Part shown: positions 1-5,542 of the stretch, piece by piece
Layout: each line of letters begins with the position of its first letter
Position numbering within the stretch: the stretch's first letter is position 1
Source: Methylococcaceae bacterium
GTDB taxonomy: Bacteria; Pseudomonadota; Gammaproteobacteria; Methylococcales; Methylomonadaceae
Length of the DNA stretch: 5,542 bases
Direction of reading: 5' to 3'
Assembly: GCA_947506075.1 (NCBI GenBank)
Contig: CANNNN010000182.1
Coordinates: 1-5,542, forward strand
The notes under the pieces: generated by a model
Told to the model about the DNA's origin: nothing
Databases searched by the model: none
What the model saw: the letters and a program-made list of their open reading frames with translations, nothing else
Program-made: the position numbers and the translations under genes

Positions 1-39
1 GACTGGGTCGAAAAGAATTATGCAGGACGTGTCGGATGA
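1..39 (+). CDS. rmlB: C-terminal end of probable dTDP-glucose 4,6-dehydratase (partial)
   Basis: Only the last 12 codons and the TGA stop (37-39) are present, reading DWVEKNYAGRVG. A tail of this form, with aromatic, Glu/Lys and Tyr residues followed by a short Gly/Arg end, resembles the C-terminus of RmlB/RfbB dehydratases. The gene lies directly upstream of rmlD and rmlA on the same strand, where rmlB is commonly found. RmlB would convert dTDP-glucose to dTDP-4-keto-6-deoxyglucose in the cytoplasm, using bound NAD+. The call rests mainly on context, because 12 residues are too few for a firm family assignment. Another sugar-nucleotide enzyme is possible. The 55 bases between its stop and rmlD contain no obvious terminator or promoter, so the genes are probably co-transcribed. 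Confidence 0.5.
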   Translation, partial: DWVEKNYAGRVG

Positions 40-94
40 TAAGCCTGCCAGGATTGTATTTACACAGCTGTAGCTTTCGAAATGATGGTTTAGC

Positions 95-997
95 TTGAAA
101 ATATTATTGTTCGGCAAAGGCGGTCAAGTTGGCTGGGAGTTGCAGCGCAGTCTAGCGCCGTTGGGCGAACTGATCGCATTGGGTACTGGTAGTCAGGATC
201 TGTGTGGCGACTTCACCAATCCGGAAGGCATCGCCCAAACCGTGCGCATCGTTAAACCGGACGTTATCGTTAATGCCGCAGCCTACACCGCTGTCGATAA
301 AGCCGAATCCCAGGTAGAACTCGCCCTCACCATCAATGCGCGAACTCCCGGCGTTCTGGCTGAAGCAGCCAAGCATAGCGGTGCCTTGCTGATACATTAC
401 TCAACCGATTACGTGTTTGACGGCAGTGGCGACATCCCGTGGCATGAAACCGACCCTACCGGCCCGCTAAGCGTTTACGGAAAAACCAAGCTGGACGGTG
501 AGCAGGCTATAAGCGAGTCCGGCTGCCGACATCTGATCTTTCGCACCAGCTGGGTTTATGCGGCGCGCGGCGGCAACTTTGCGAAAACCATGCTGAGACT
601 GGCGGGTGAACGTGATAGTTTGAACGTGATTAATGACCAGGTCGGCGCTCCAACCGGTGCAGACCTGCTGGCTGATGTGACGGCCCACGCGCTACGCTCT
701 GCTTTGCAACGACCCGATCTTAGCGGGCTGTATCATCTGGTCGCCGGTGGCCAAACCAGCTGGTACGATTATGCAAGATTCGTAATTGATTTTGCTTGTC
801 TAGCCGGTGTTGATATCAAAGTTGCGCCAGAGGCTATTTTACCTGTGCCGACTAGCGCCTTTCCTACCGCAGCCAAACGCCCGCTAAACTCGCGGCTGGA
901 CACCCGTAAATTACAAAATTCCTTCGGCCTGAATCTGCCAAATTGGCAATCAGGCGTATCCCGCATGCTAACTGAAATTCTTGAGAAACAATCATGA
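95..997 (+). CDS. rmlD: dTDP-4-dehydrorhamnose reductase
   Basis: This enzyme catalyses the last step of dTDP-L-rhamnose synthesis, the NAD(P)H-dependent reduction of dTDP-4-keto-L-rhamnose in the cytoplasm. The 300-residue length is normal for RmlD. It is an extended short-chain dehydrogenase. The N-terminal nucleotide-binding loop is GKGGQVG (residues 7-13). AAAYTAVDKAE follows at about 61-71, then STDYVFDG at 103-110 with Thr104. The catalytic pair is Tyr128 and Lys132 (YGKTK), at the same positions as in the Salmonella enzyme. RTSWVY (150-155) and RPLNSRLDT (262-270) belong to the substrate-binding half. The start is TTG at 95: the protein begins MKILLFGKGGQVG as expected for the family, and an in-frame TGA at 83-85 rules out a longer form. 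No good Shine-Dalgarno sequence precedes it. The stop overlaps the rmlA start by 4 bases (ATGA), so the two are probably translationally coupled. The function is secure; whether the sugar ends in O-antigen or exopolysaccharide cannot be seen. Confidence 0.95.
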   Translation: MKILLFGKGGQVGWELQRSLAPLGELIALGTGSQDLCGDFTNPEGIAQTVRIVKPDVIVNAAAYTAVDKAESQVELALTINARTPGVLAEAAKHSGALLIHYSTDYVFDGSGDIPWHETDPTGPLSVYGKTKLDGEQAISESGCRHLIFRTSWVYAARGGNFAKTMLRLAGERDSLNVINDQVGAPTGADLLADVTAHALRSALQRPDLSGLYHLVAGGQTSWYDYARFVIDFACLAGVDIKVAPEAILPVPTSAFPTAAKRPLNSRLDTRKLQNSFGLNLPNWQSGVSRMLTEILEKQS

Positions 998-1881
998 CCC
1001 CACGCAAAGGCATCATCCTCGCCGGCGGCTCCGGCACCCGACTTTATCCTGTGACTAAAGTAGTCTCCAAGCAACTGCTGCCCATTTACGACAAGCCGAT
1101 GATTTATTATCCGCTTAGCACGCTGATGCTGGCTGGCATACGCGACATCCTGATTATCTCCACCCCACAAGATACGCCGCGCTTCGAGCAGTTGCTTGGC
1201 GACGGCAGTGACTGGGGTTTGAATTTGCAATATGCCGTGCAACCCAGCCCGGATGGACTTGCTCAAGCTTTTATCATCGGCAAGGATTTTATCGGTGACG
1301 CTCCTAGCGCTTTGGTGCTGGGTGACAATATTTTTTATGGCCACGACCTGCAAACTCAGCTCGAGCTGGCTACAGAGCGCAGCCAAGGAGCCACCGTCTT
1401 TGCTTATCATGTGCAAGACCCAGAACGTTACGGCGTGGTAGCTTTCGACCAACAAGGCCGGGCCACCAGCCTAGAAGAAAAGCCCACCAGTCCCAAGAGC
1501 AATTATGCCGTCACCGGTCTGTATTTTTACGACAACCAGGTCGTCGATATTGCCGTTAACCTGAAACCCTCTGTTCGGGGGGAACTGGAAATCACCGATC
1601 TGAATCGCATTTATCTTGAGCGAAACCAACTTAATGTCGAAATCATGGGCCGAGGTTACGCCTGGCTAGATACCGGCACCCACGAAAGCCTGATCGACGC
1701 CAGTAACTTCATTCAAACCATTGAACAACGCCAGGGCCTGAAAGTCGCTTGTCCGGAAGAAATTGCCTACCGCAAGGGCTTCATCAACGCCGAGCAAGTG
1801 GCAAAACTGGCGCAACCACTCGCTAAAAACGGCTACGGGCAATATTTACTGCGTTTACTGAAAGACGGGATTCAGCCTTAA
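994..1881 (+). CDS. rmlA: glucose-1-phosphate thymidylyltransferase
   Basis: This enzyme makes dTDP-glucose and pyrophosphate from dTTP and glucose-1-phosphate. It is the first, feedback-controlled step of dTDP-rhamnose synthesis in the cytoplasm. The 295-residue length is typical of the homotetrameric RmlA family. Visible motifs are the nucleotide-binding loop LAGGSGTRLYP (9-19), SKQLLPIYDKPMIYYPLS (25-42), the metal-binding Asp111 in LGDNIFYGH (109-117), RYGVV (145-149), SLEEKP with Lys163 (159-164), and Asp226 in AWLDTGTH (223-230). These residues match the numbering of the Pseudomonas aeruginosa enzyme without gaps. The ATG start lies inside the end of rmlD, with a GAGA ribosome-binding site at 983-986, 7 bases upstream. 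It appears to be the last gene of the operon, since the next gene is convergent. rmlC is not found after it. The function is secure, although dTDP-glucose can also feed other deoxysugar pathways. Confidence 0.97.
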   Translation: MTPRKGIILAGGSGTRLYPVTKVVSKQLLPIYDKPMIYYPLSTLMLAGIRDILIISTPQDTPRFEQLLGDGSDWGLNLQYAVQPSPDGLAQAFIIGKDFIGDAPSALVLGDNIFYGHDLQTQLELATERSQGATVFAYHVQDPERYGVVAFDQQGRATSLEEKPTSPKSNYAVTGLYFYDNQVVDIAVNLKPSVRGELEITDLNRIYLERNQLNVEIMGRGYAWLDTGTHESLIDASNFIQTIEQRQGLKVACPEEIAYRKGFINAEQVAKLAQPLAKNGYGQYLLRLLKDGIQP

Positions 1882-1973
1882 GCGCAATCCCATAGGGATA
1901 ACAATAAACAAGCCAGTTATATAAATTCAGATGCCAAAAGTGGCCGCCTCTAGGTAACACAGATGAATATGAT

Positions 1974-2015
1974 AATATATGATTAACAATAAAAAATATT
2001 TGTTAATTATATATT
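1974..2015. repeat. long AT-rich inverted repeat in the convergent gap; possible terminator
   Basis: The left arm AATATATGATTAACAA (1974-1989) pairs with the right arm TTGTTAATTATATATT (2000-2015) at 15 of 16 positions. The exception, 1981/2008, is a G-T wobble in RNA from the + strand. The loop is 10 bases (1990-1999) and A-rich. Allowing a one-base bulge at 2016 adds three more pairs (1971-1973 with 2017-2019). On the + strand, six T residues follow at 2029-2034, about 10 bases beyond the bulged stem. That is further than in a classical intrinsic terminator, and the stem is almost pure A/T. No comparable T run follows on the - strand. It could end the rml transcript, stall convergent transcription, or act as a protein-binding palindrome. 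The repeat is plainly visible; its function is inferred. Confidence 0.5.
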
Positions 2016-2086
2016 TATCGGCAATCCATTTTTTGTCTGCTAATCAAGTATGAATGTTGGTTGTGGTAGTTTATGAGCCCCCTCGT

Positions 2087-3430
2087 TCACTTCCCAATGC
2101 AAAAACTAGAAAAAATCTTCCCCAATAAATCGTCAGAACTGACGGTGCCGGTAATTTCGGCGAGACTCATTTGGGCCTGCCTTAAATCTTCGGCTACCAG
2201 TTCTCCGGCTCGACTGCCGGTTAACTGGTTTAAGGCGCTTTCAACAAATTCATGACCTTTATTCAAAGCTTCTATATGCCGTCTGCGGGCTATGAACACA
2301 TTATCTGTTGCCTCGTTAAAACCGACGCTCTGTTTTAAGTGTAGTTTTAATAAGTCCATGCCGCTGCCGGTTTTTATCGACAAGTAAATTTCAGTTCCGT
2401 CTTCGGTTTGTTTGATTTCAGGCTCCTGCCCTAGTAAATCAATTTTGTTGTAGATTCTTGTAATGTTCCCGGACGGCAATGTGCTAAAAAGAGACTCGAT
2501 TTCCGGGTCTCTGGCATCGATCAGCAATAAGATTTTATCGGCGTTTTTTATTTCCTGATGCGCCCGGCGTATGCCTTCCTGCTCTATCTCATTGTCGCTT
2601 TCACGTAGGCCTGCGGTGTCGATGATATGCAAGGGCATGCCGTCCAACTGGATGCGCTCTTTTAACACGTCTCTTGTTGTTCCGGCTATGTCGGTGACTA
2701 TCGCGGCGTCATGTCCGGCCAATGCATTAAGCAGACTGGATTTTCCGGCGTTCGGTTTGCCGGCCAGGACCACGGTCATGCCATCGCGCAATAAGCGTCC
2801 CTGTTGAGCTGTTTTTTGGATTTGTGCTATGCGCTGCTGCAAGTTGACTATCCGCTTTTCGACTACGCCGTCGGTTAGAAAATCAATTTCCTCATCGACA
2901 AAATCGATTGCAGCTTCGACGTAAATTCTAAGCTCGGTCAGTTCTTCGACCAGTTCATTGATCTGTAATGAAAAAACGCCTTGCATGGATTTTTGTGCGG
3001 ATCGAACCGATTGTTCGGTACTGCTTTCAATCAGATCGGCGACTGCTTCGGCTTGGGCCAGATCGAGTTTGTTATTTAGAAAAGCGCGTTCGGTAAATTC
3101 GCCGGGATTAGCTAAGCGTGCGCCTAGCGCTAACACTCGCCGCAACAGCATGTCCAATACGACTGAACCGCCGTGCCCCTGGAGTTCGAGGATGTCTTCG
3201 CCGGTATACGAGGCGGGAGCGGGAAAATAAAGGCTGATGCCGGAATCGATAATCATGCCATCATCATCGTTAAAGGATGAATAAATGGCCTGTCTGGGAG
3301 TTAATACTTTATTGATAAGGTTCTTGGCGATCTCGGGAACCAATGCTCCCGAGATGCGAATGATGCCGACACCGCCATTACCTGGCGGTGTCGCAATGGC
3401 TGCAATGGTATCTAGATTTTCAATATCCAC
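2087..3430 (-). CDS. mnmE: tRNA uridine-5-carboxymethylaminomethyl modification GTPase MnmE
   Basis: MnmE works with MnmG in the cytoplasm to add the (carboxymethyl)aminomethyl group to carbon 5 of the wobble uridine (U34) in certain tRNAs, using a folate-derived one-carbon unit. The 447-residue length is normal. The N-terminal folate-binding domain carries DTIAAIATPPGNGGVGIIR (7-25) and NPGEFTERAFLNNKLDLAQA (108-127). The G domain is inserted in a helical domain and has G1 GKPNAGKSS (224-232, with Asn227 at the potassium-site position), G2 GTTRD (250-254), G3 DTAG (271-274) and G4 NKID (328-331). Glu283 aligns with the E. coli catalytic Glu282. The protein ends in the family signature FCIGK, with Cys444. 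The start is GTG at 3430: the protein then begins just before the conserved DTIAAIATPPG, and the nearby ATG at 3441 is out of frame. No strong Shine-Dalgarno sequence is visible. It lies 20 bases after the yidC stop and is probably the last gene of that operon. mnmG is not downstream here. Confidence 0.97.
   Translation of the reverse strand: MDIENLDTIAAIATPPGNGGVGIIRISGALVPEIAKNLINKVLTPRQAIYSSFNDDDGMIIDSGISLYFPAPASYTGEDILELQGHGGSVVLDMLLRRVLALGARLANPGEFTERAFLNNKLDLAQAEAVADLIESSTEQSVRSAQKSMQGVFSLQINELVEELTELRIYVEAAIDFVDEEIDFLTDGVVEKRIVNLQQRIAQIQKTAQQGRLLRDGMTVVLAGKPNAGKSSLLNALAGHDAAIVTDIAGTTRDVLKERIQLDGMPLHIIDTAGLRESDNEIEQEGIRRAHQEIKNADKILLLIDARDPEIESLFSTLPSGNITRIYNKIDLLGQEPEIKQTEDGTEIYLSIKTGSGMDLLKLHLKQSVGFNEATDNVFIARRRHIEALNKGHEFVESALNQLTGSRAGELVAEDLRQAQMSLAEITGTVSSDDLLGKIFSSFCIGK
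3367..3393 (-). other. perfect 11-bp hairpin early in the mnmE coding sequence
   Basis: The 11-base arms 3367-3377 and 3383-3393 are perfectly complementary (CGACACCGCCA and TGGCGGTGTCG on the + strand) around a five-base loop. In the mnmE mRNA the hairpin spans bases 38-64 of the coding sequence, over codons for the conserved ATPPGNGGVG stretch. Part of the symmetry follows from the Pro-Pro and Gly-Gly codons (CCGCCA against TGGCGG), but the outer five pairs are not forced by this. No T run follows, so it is not an intrinsic terminator. A strong GC-rich stem so near the start could slow early elongation or protect a processed end. The structure is certain as sequence; any role is inference. 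Confidence 0.45.
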
Positions 3431-3450
3431 GCTGATGTCATAAACCCAGG

Positions 3451-5163
3451 TTAGGGCAATTTGGCAATTTGCCTAGTGATATACGACTGTTGAATAATAG
3501 ACAGGGTATTGTTGACTACCCAATACAGAACCAGACCGGACGGGAAAAACAGGAAGAAAATGGTAAAGACGATAGGGAACATCTTCATCACTTTAGCCTG
3601 GATCGGATCGATAGGTGCCGGATTCAAGCCTTGCTGAATCTTCATCGTAATACCCATAATGACCGGCAAGATATAAAAAGGATCCTGTGTGGATAAATCC
3701 TGTATCCATAACATGAACGGCGCTTGACGAAACTCGACGGTTTCACTTAATACCCAGTATAAGCACATGAAGACCGGAATCTGCACCAAAATAGGCAAAC
3801 AGCCGCCCAGCGGATTGACCTTTTCTTTCTTATACAAGCCCATCATTTCAGTATTGAAACGCGGTCTGTCATCGGCAAAACGTTCTTGCAGTTCTTTAAG
3901 GCGCGGCTGAATTTTACGCATCTTGGCCATTGATTTGTAGCTGGCTTGAGATAACGGGAAAAACAATAATTTGATACATATAGTCACGCCGATAATCGCA
4001 ACGCCCCAGTTACCGACCGCATCATGGATCTGGTTTAACAGCCAGTAAATAGGTTTACCGATAAAGGTTAAAAAACTGTAATCAACTGTAAGTTCCAGAC
4101 CCGGCGCGGTTTTTTCCATCATCGGCTGAATTTTAGGCCCGGCGAATAATTGCGCAACAAATTGCGCATCCGAATTGGCTTCAACGGTGACTACTGGCGA
4201 GTACGTTCCGATCACATAATGTCCGTCACTCAGCGTTTTGGTATAGAAATGGTTTTCCTGATCGGCAGGTGGAACCCACGCAGTAGCAAAATAATGTTGA
4301 ATCATCGCTGTCCAGCCACCAGGACTGACAACATCGAGATTTTCATCGACCATGTCTTTAAAGCTTATCTTTTGATATTTATTTTTTTCGGTATAAATAA
4401 CGCCGCCGTCAAAAGCTCTCATGCCACCGGTCAGCATTCCACCACCACTACTTTCCTCCGGAACCTTAAGCAACTGACTGTATTGTCTGCCGGACCAGGC
4501 TTTTCCAGAATCATTTTTTACTTTTTGATCCAGGCTTATTTGGTAACTGCCGCGTTTAAAAGTGAATGATTTGGTAATCGTCAGGCCATTATTGTCGGTC
4601 CAGGTCATCGGTACGGTTAAACTTTCCTGTCCCGGTTTTAGCTCGTAACTGCCCTGTTCATTTTTAAATACCGAGTGATGATTGGGAGCGGGCGCAAAAC
4701 CACTGCCGGCAATCAAACCACTTTGTGCGACAAATAATTTTTCCTGATTGCTGTCAAACAAGCGTACCGGCGCGGTATTTTTTTCCGCAGCCTCAAAACC
4801 TGCCATCGCTCGCAATTTATCTACGAGGGTATTGGATTTTTCTGTTGGATAGGTCAATAAATCCAGATTCTGGATAGTGCCGCCTTGGGTATCAATTTCA
4901 AGCGCTAGTACATCGGTTTTAACTTTAATGATGTTTGCAGATGATAAGCTTGCCAGCGGCACGGCTGCGATATTTTGTTCTGAACTTTCAGTCTGCGCTG
5001 CAGCGCCTGTAGCGGAAGGTAAATCCGCTTTACTGTTCTCGGCTATAGGGTCTGCAATTGCAGCAATTTCAGGTTTCGGGCCATAATCCATTTGCCAGGC
5101 TTGTTGCAGCATGAACACAAGCATTGCAAAAGTAACGATCAGTACAAATCTAATATTATCCAT
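3451..5163 (-). CDS. yidC: membrane protein insertase YidC
   Basis: YidC inserts and folds inner-membrane proteins, alone or with SecYEG. The protein has 570 residues and the five-segment layout of Gram-negative YidC. A first membrane segment lies at about 4-23, followed by a large periplasmic domain to about 370. Membrane segments follow near 386-403, 452-472, 496-508 and 528-552. Conserved parts are SYKSMAKMRKIQPRL at 408-422, which opens the cytoplasmic loop C1, NPLGGCLPILVQIPVF at 450-465, and FFPSGLVLYWVVNN at 539-552. The essential positive charge in the hydrophilic groove is Lys398 (IKLLFFPL) where E. coli has Arg366. The start is ATG at 5163, giving MDNIRFVLIVTFAMLVF, the usual short N-terminus before the first membrane helix. 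An in-frame ATG at 5208 would add 15 residues, one with no family counterpart, inside yidD. The start overlaps the end of yidD by 8 bases, which suggests coupled translation. The Ala/Ser/Glu-rich stretch at about 34-76 is the usual variable linker. Confidence 0.97.
   Translation of the reverse strand: MDNIRFVLIVTFAMLVFMLQQAWQMDYGPKPEIAAIADPIAENSKADLPSATGAAAQTESSEQNIAAVPLASLSSANIIKVKTDVLALEIDTQGGTIQNLDLLTYPTEKSNTLVDKLRAMAGFEAAEKNTAPVRLFDSNQEKLFVAQSGLIAGSGFAPAPNHHSVFKNEQGSYELKPGQESLTVPMTWTDNNGLTITKSFTFKRGSYQISLDQKVKNDSGKAWSGRQYSQLLKVPEESSGGGMLTGGMRAFDGGVIYTEKNKYQKISFKDMVDENLDVVSPGGWTAMIQHYFATAWVPPADQENHFYTKTLSDGHYVIGTYSPVVTVEANSDAQFVAQLFAGPKIQPMMEKTAPGLELTVDYSFLTFIGKPIYWLLNQIHDAVGNWGVAIIGVTICIKLLFFPLSQASYKSMAKMRKIQPRLKELQERFADDRPRFNTEMMGLYKKEKVNPLGGCLPILVQIPVFMCLYWVLSETVEFRQAPFMLWIQDLSTQDPFYILPVIMGITMKIQQGLNPAPIDPIQAKVMKMFPIVFTIFFLFFPSGLVLYWVVNNTLSIIQQSYITRQIAKLP
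3688..3696 (-). promoter_or_regulatory. sequence matching the consensus DnaA box, inside yidC
   Basis: The nine bases read TGTGGATAA on the + strand, so TTATCCACA on the - strand, identical to the strongest E. coli DnaA box. It lies within the yidC codons for Leu-Ser-Thr. I saw no second perfect box in the window. The closest other is TTATCGACA at 2374-2382, with a mismatch in the conserved core. The rnpA-yidD-yidC-mnmE cluster is often close to dnaA and oriC, so a DnaA-binding site here is plausible, but a single nine-base match in coding DNA may be chance. Confidence 0.3.
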
Positions 5164-5389
5164 TCTTATTACCAAATTTTTCCGGAACAGGATCAATGCC
5201 ACCTTCATGAAACGGATGGCATCTTAATAATCTTTTGAGGGTGAGATAAGAGCCGATGATGACTCCATGGAGCTGAAGCGCTTCCAGAGAATAACTTGAA
5301 CAACTTGGATAGAAACGACAGCTGTTACCCAACAAAGGGCTAATAAAGTATTTATAAAACCTTATGATTGCAATCAGCATGAATCGCAT
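5156..5389 (-). CDS. yidD: membrane protein insertion efficiency factor YidD
   Basis: YidD is a small membrane-associated protein of the UPF0161 family that helps YidC-dependent insertion of inner-membrane proteins. Its exact mechanism is not settled. The 77-residue product shows the family pattern: an amphipathic N-terminus (IAIIRFYKYFISPLLG, 6-21), CRFYPSCSSYSLEAL (24-38) with Cys24 and Cys30, and RCHPFHEGGIDPVPE (56-70) with Cys57. Two starts are possible: ATG at 5389 (used here) or ATG at 5380, which gives MLIAIIRFYKYFISP and fits the family N-terminus at least as well. They overlap rnpA by 16 and 7 bases respectively. The stop lies 8 bases inside yidC. The tight rnpA-yidD-yidC packing is typical of many bacteria and supports the call. 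Confidence 0.95.
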   Translation of the reverse strand: MRFMLIAIIRFYKYFISPLLGNSCRFYPSCSSYSLEALQLHGVIIGSYLTLKRLLRCHPFHEGGIDPVPEKFGNKNG

Positions 5390-5541
5390 CGGGATACCAA
5401 TTTAAGCCAATGCCTTTCCAGTGATTTTCTTAACGAATCCAGCGGAGCATCTACGGCTTCTCTACGAGCCAAAACAACAATGTCAATATTTCCTAAACTA
5501 TGTTGTTTTATTCTAAAATTTTCCCGGACAGTTCGTTTAAT
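5374..5541 (-). CDS. rnpA: ribonuclease P protein component, C-terminal part (partial)
   Basis: RnpA is the basic protein subunit of RNase P. It helps the catalytic RNA bind and trim the 5' leader of precursor tRNAs. The gene runs off the right edge, leaving the last 55 codons and a TGA stop (5376-5374). The visible part opens with IKRTVRENFR, the second half of the conserved RNR motif that contacts the P RNA. It continues with NIDIVVLARREA, matching the D-hydrophobic-V-x-x-A-R strand of the family, and ends in the helix DSLRKSLERHWLKLVSRCDSC. A complete protein would be about 110-120 residues, so roughly half is missing. The last bases overlap the start of yidD. In this arrangement rpmH and then dnaA usually lie upstream, beyond the window, so the operon promoter is also off the edge. 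Confidence 0.93.
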   Translation of the reverse strand: MKRTVRENFRIKQHSLGNIDIVVLARREAVDAPLDSLRKSLERHWLKLVSRCDSC

Positions 5542-5542
5542 C

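Noticed and set aside
769..1455. A 228-codon open frame on the - strand across the rmlD/rmlA junction
   Set aside because: It lies wholly antisense to two secure genes, has no recognisable domain, and reads as a by-product of their codon use.
1867..1899. Short hairpins at the end of rmlA: GGGATT with AATCCC, or ATCCC with GGGAT
   Set aside because: The two share bases and exclude each other, have only 5-6 pairs, and no T run follows, so a terminator call is not justified.
1933..1944. Small hairpin GCCA-AAAG-TGGC
   Set aside because: Four pairs and no T run; expected by chance.
2374..2382. TTATCGACA as a second DnaA box
   Set aside because: It differs from the consensus at a conserved core position.
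2958..3230. A 90-codon open frame on the + strand
   Set aside because: It is antisense to a conserved part of mnmE and rich in Ser/Arg, as expected for a shadow frame.
4150..4569. A 139-codon open frame on the + strand
   Set aside because: It is antisense to the yidC periplasmic domain, with no family signature or ribosome-binding site.
4995..5006. 12-base palindrome GCGCTGCAGCGC in yidC
   Set aside because: It falls in the Ala-rich linker, where GCN codons readily make such palindromes; no other support for a site.
5164..5208. A 15-residue N-terminal extension of YidC from the ATG at 5208
   Set aside because: The family begins just before the first membrane helix at MDNIRF. The extra residues have no counterpart and lie inside yidD.

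Overview
The window looks like an ordinary stretch of a gammaproteobacterial chromosome. It holds two sets of genes that point towards each other. The proteins resemble those of gammaproteobacteria, possibly Methylococcales-type methanotrophs, but that finer placement is an impression from residue patterns and was not tested.

Left part, + strand (1-1881): the end of a dTDP-sugar operon. The last 12 codons of what is probably rmlB (dTDP-glucose 4,6-dehydratase) are followed by complete rmlD (dTDP-4-dehydrorhamnose reductase, TTG start) and complete rmlA (glucose-1-phosphate thymidylyltransferase), which overlap by 4 bases. RmlA makes dTDP-glucose, RmlB oxidises and dehydrates it, RmlC (not in the window) epimerises it, and RmlD reduces it to dTDP-L-rhamnose for surface polysaccharide. 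The genes lie in the order B-D-A, and rmlC does not follow rmlA.

Middle (1882-2086): a convergent intergenic gap of about 200 bp with no gene. It holds a long AT-rich inverted repeat (arms 1974-1989 and 2000-2015) followed by a six-T run at 2029-2034, which is a weak candidate terminator for the rml operon.

Right part, - strand (5541 down to 2087): the conserved cluster rnpA (3' part only) - yidD - yidC - mnmE, which in many bacteria lies beside rpmH, dnaA and the replication origin. RnpA is the protein subunit of RNase P. YidD and YidC are the membrane-insertion factor and the insertase. MnmE is a GTPase that modifies the tRNA wobble uridine. rnpA/yidD and yidD/yidC overlap, and yidC and mnmE are 20 bp apart, so the four look co-transcribed from a promoter beyond the right edge.

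I found no mobile element, CRISPR array, tRNA or rRNA, and no sign of an undescribed system. The observations worth a second look are small: the intergenic inverted repeat, an 11-bp perfect hairpin early in mnmE, a single perfect DnaA-box sequence inside yidC, the rml operon replacing the usual downstream partner mnmG, and some unusual starts.
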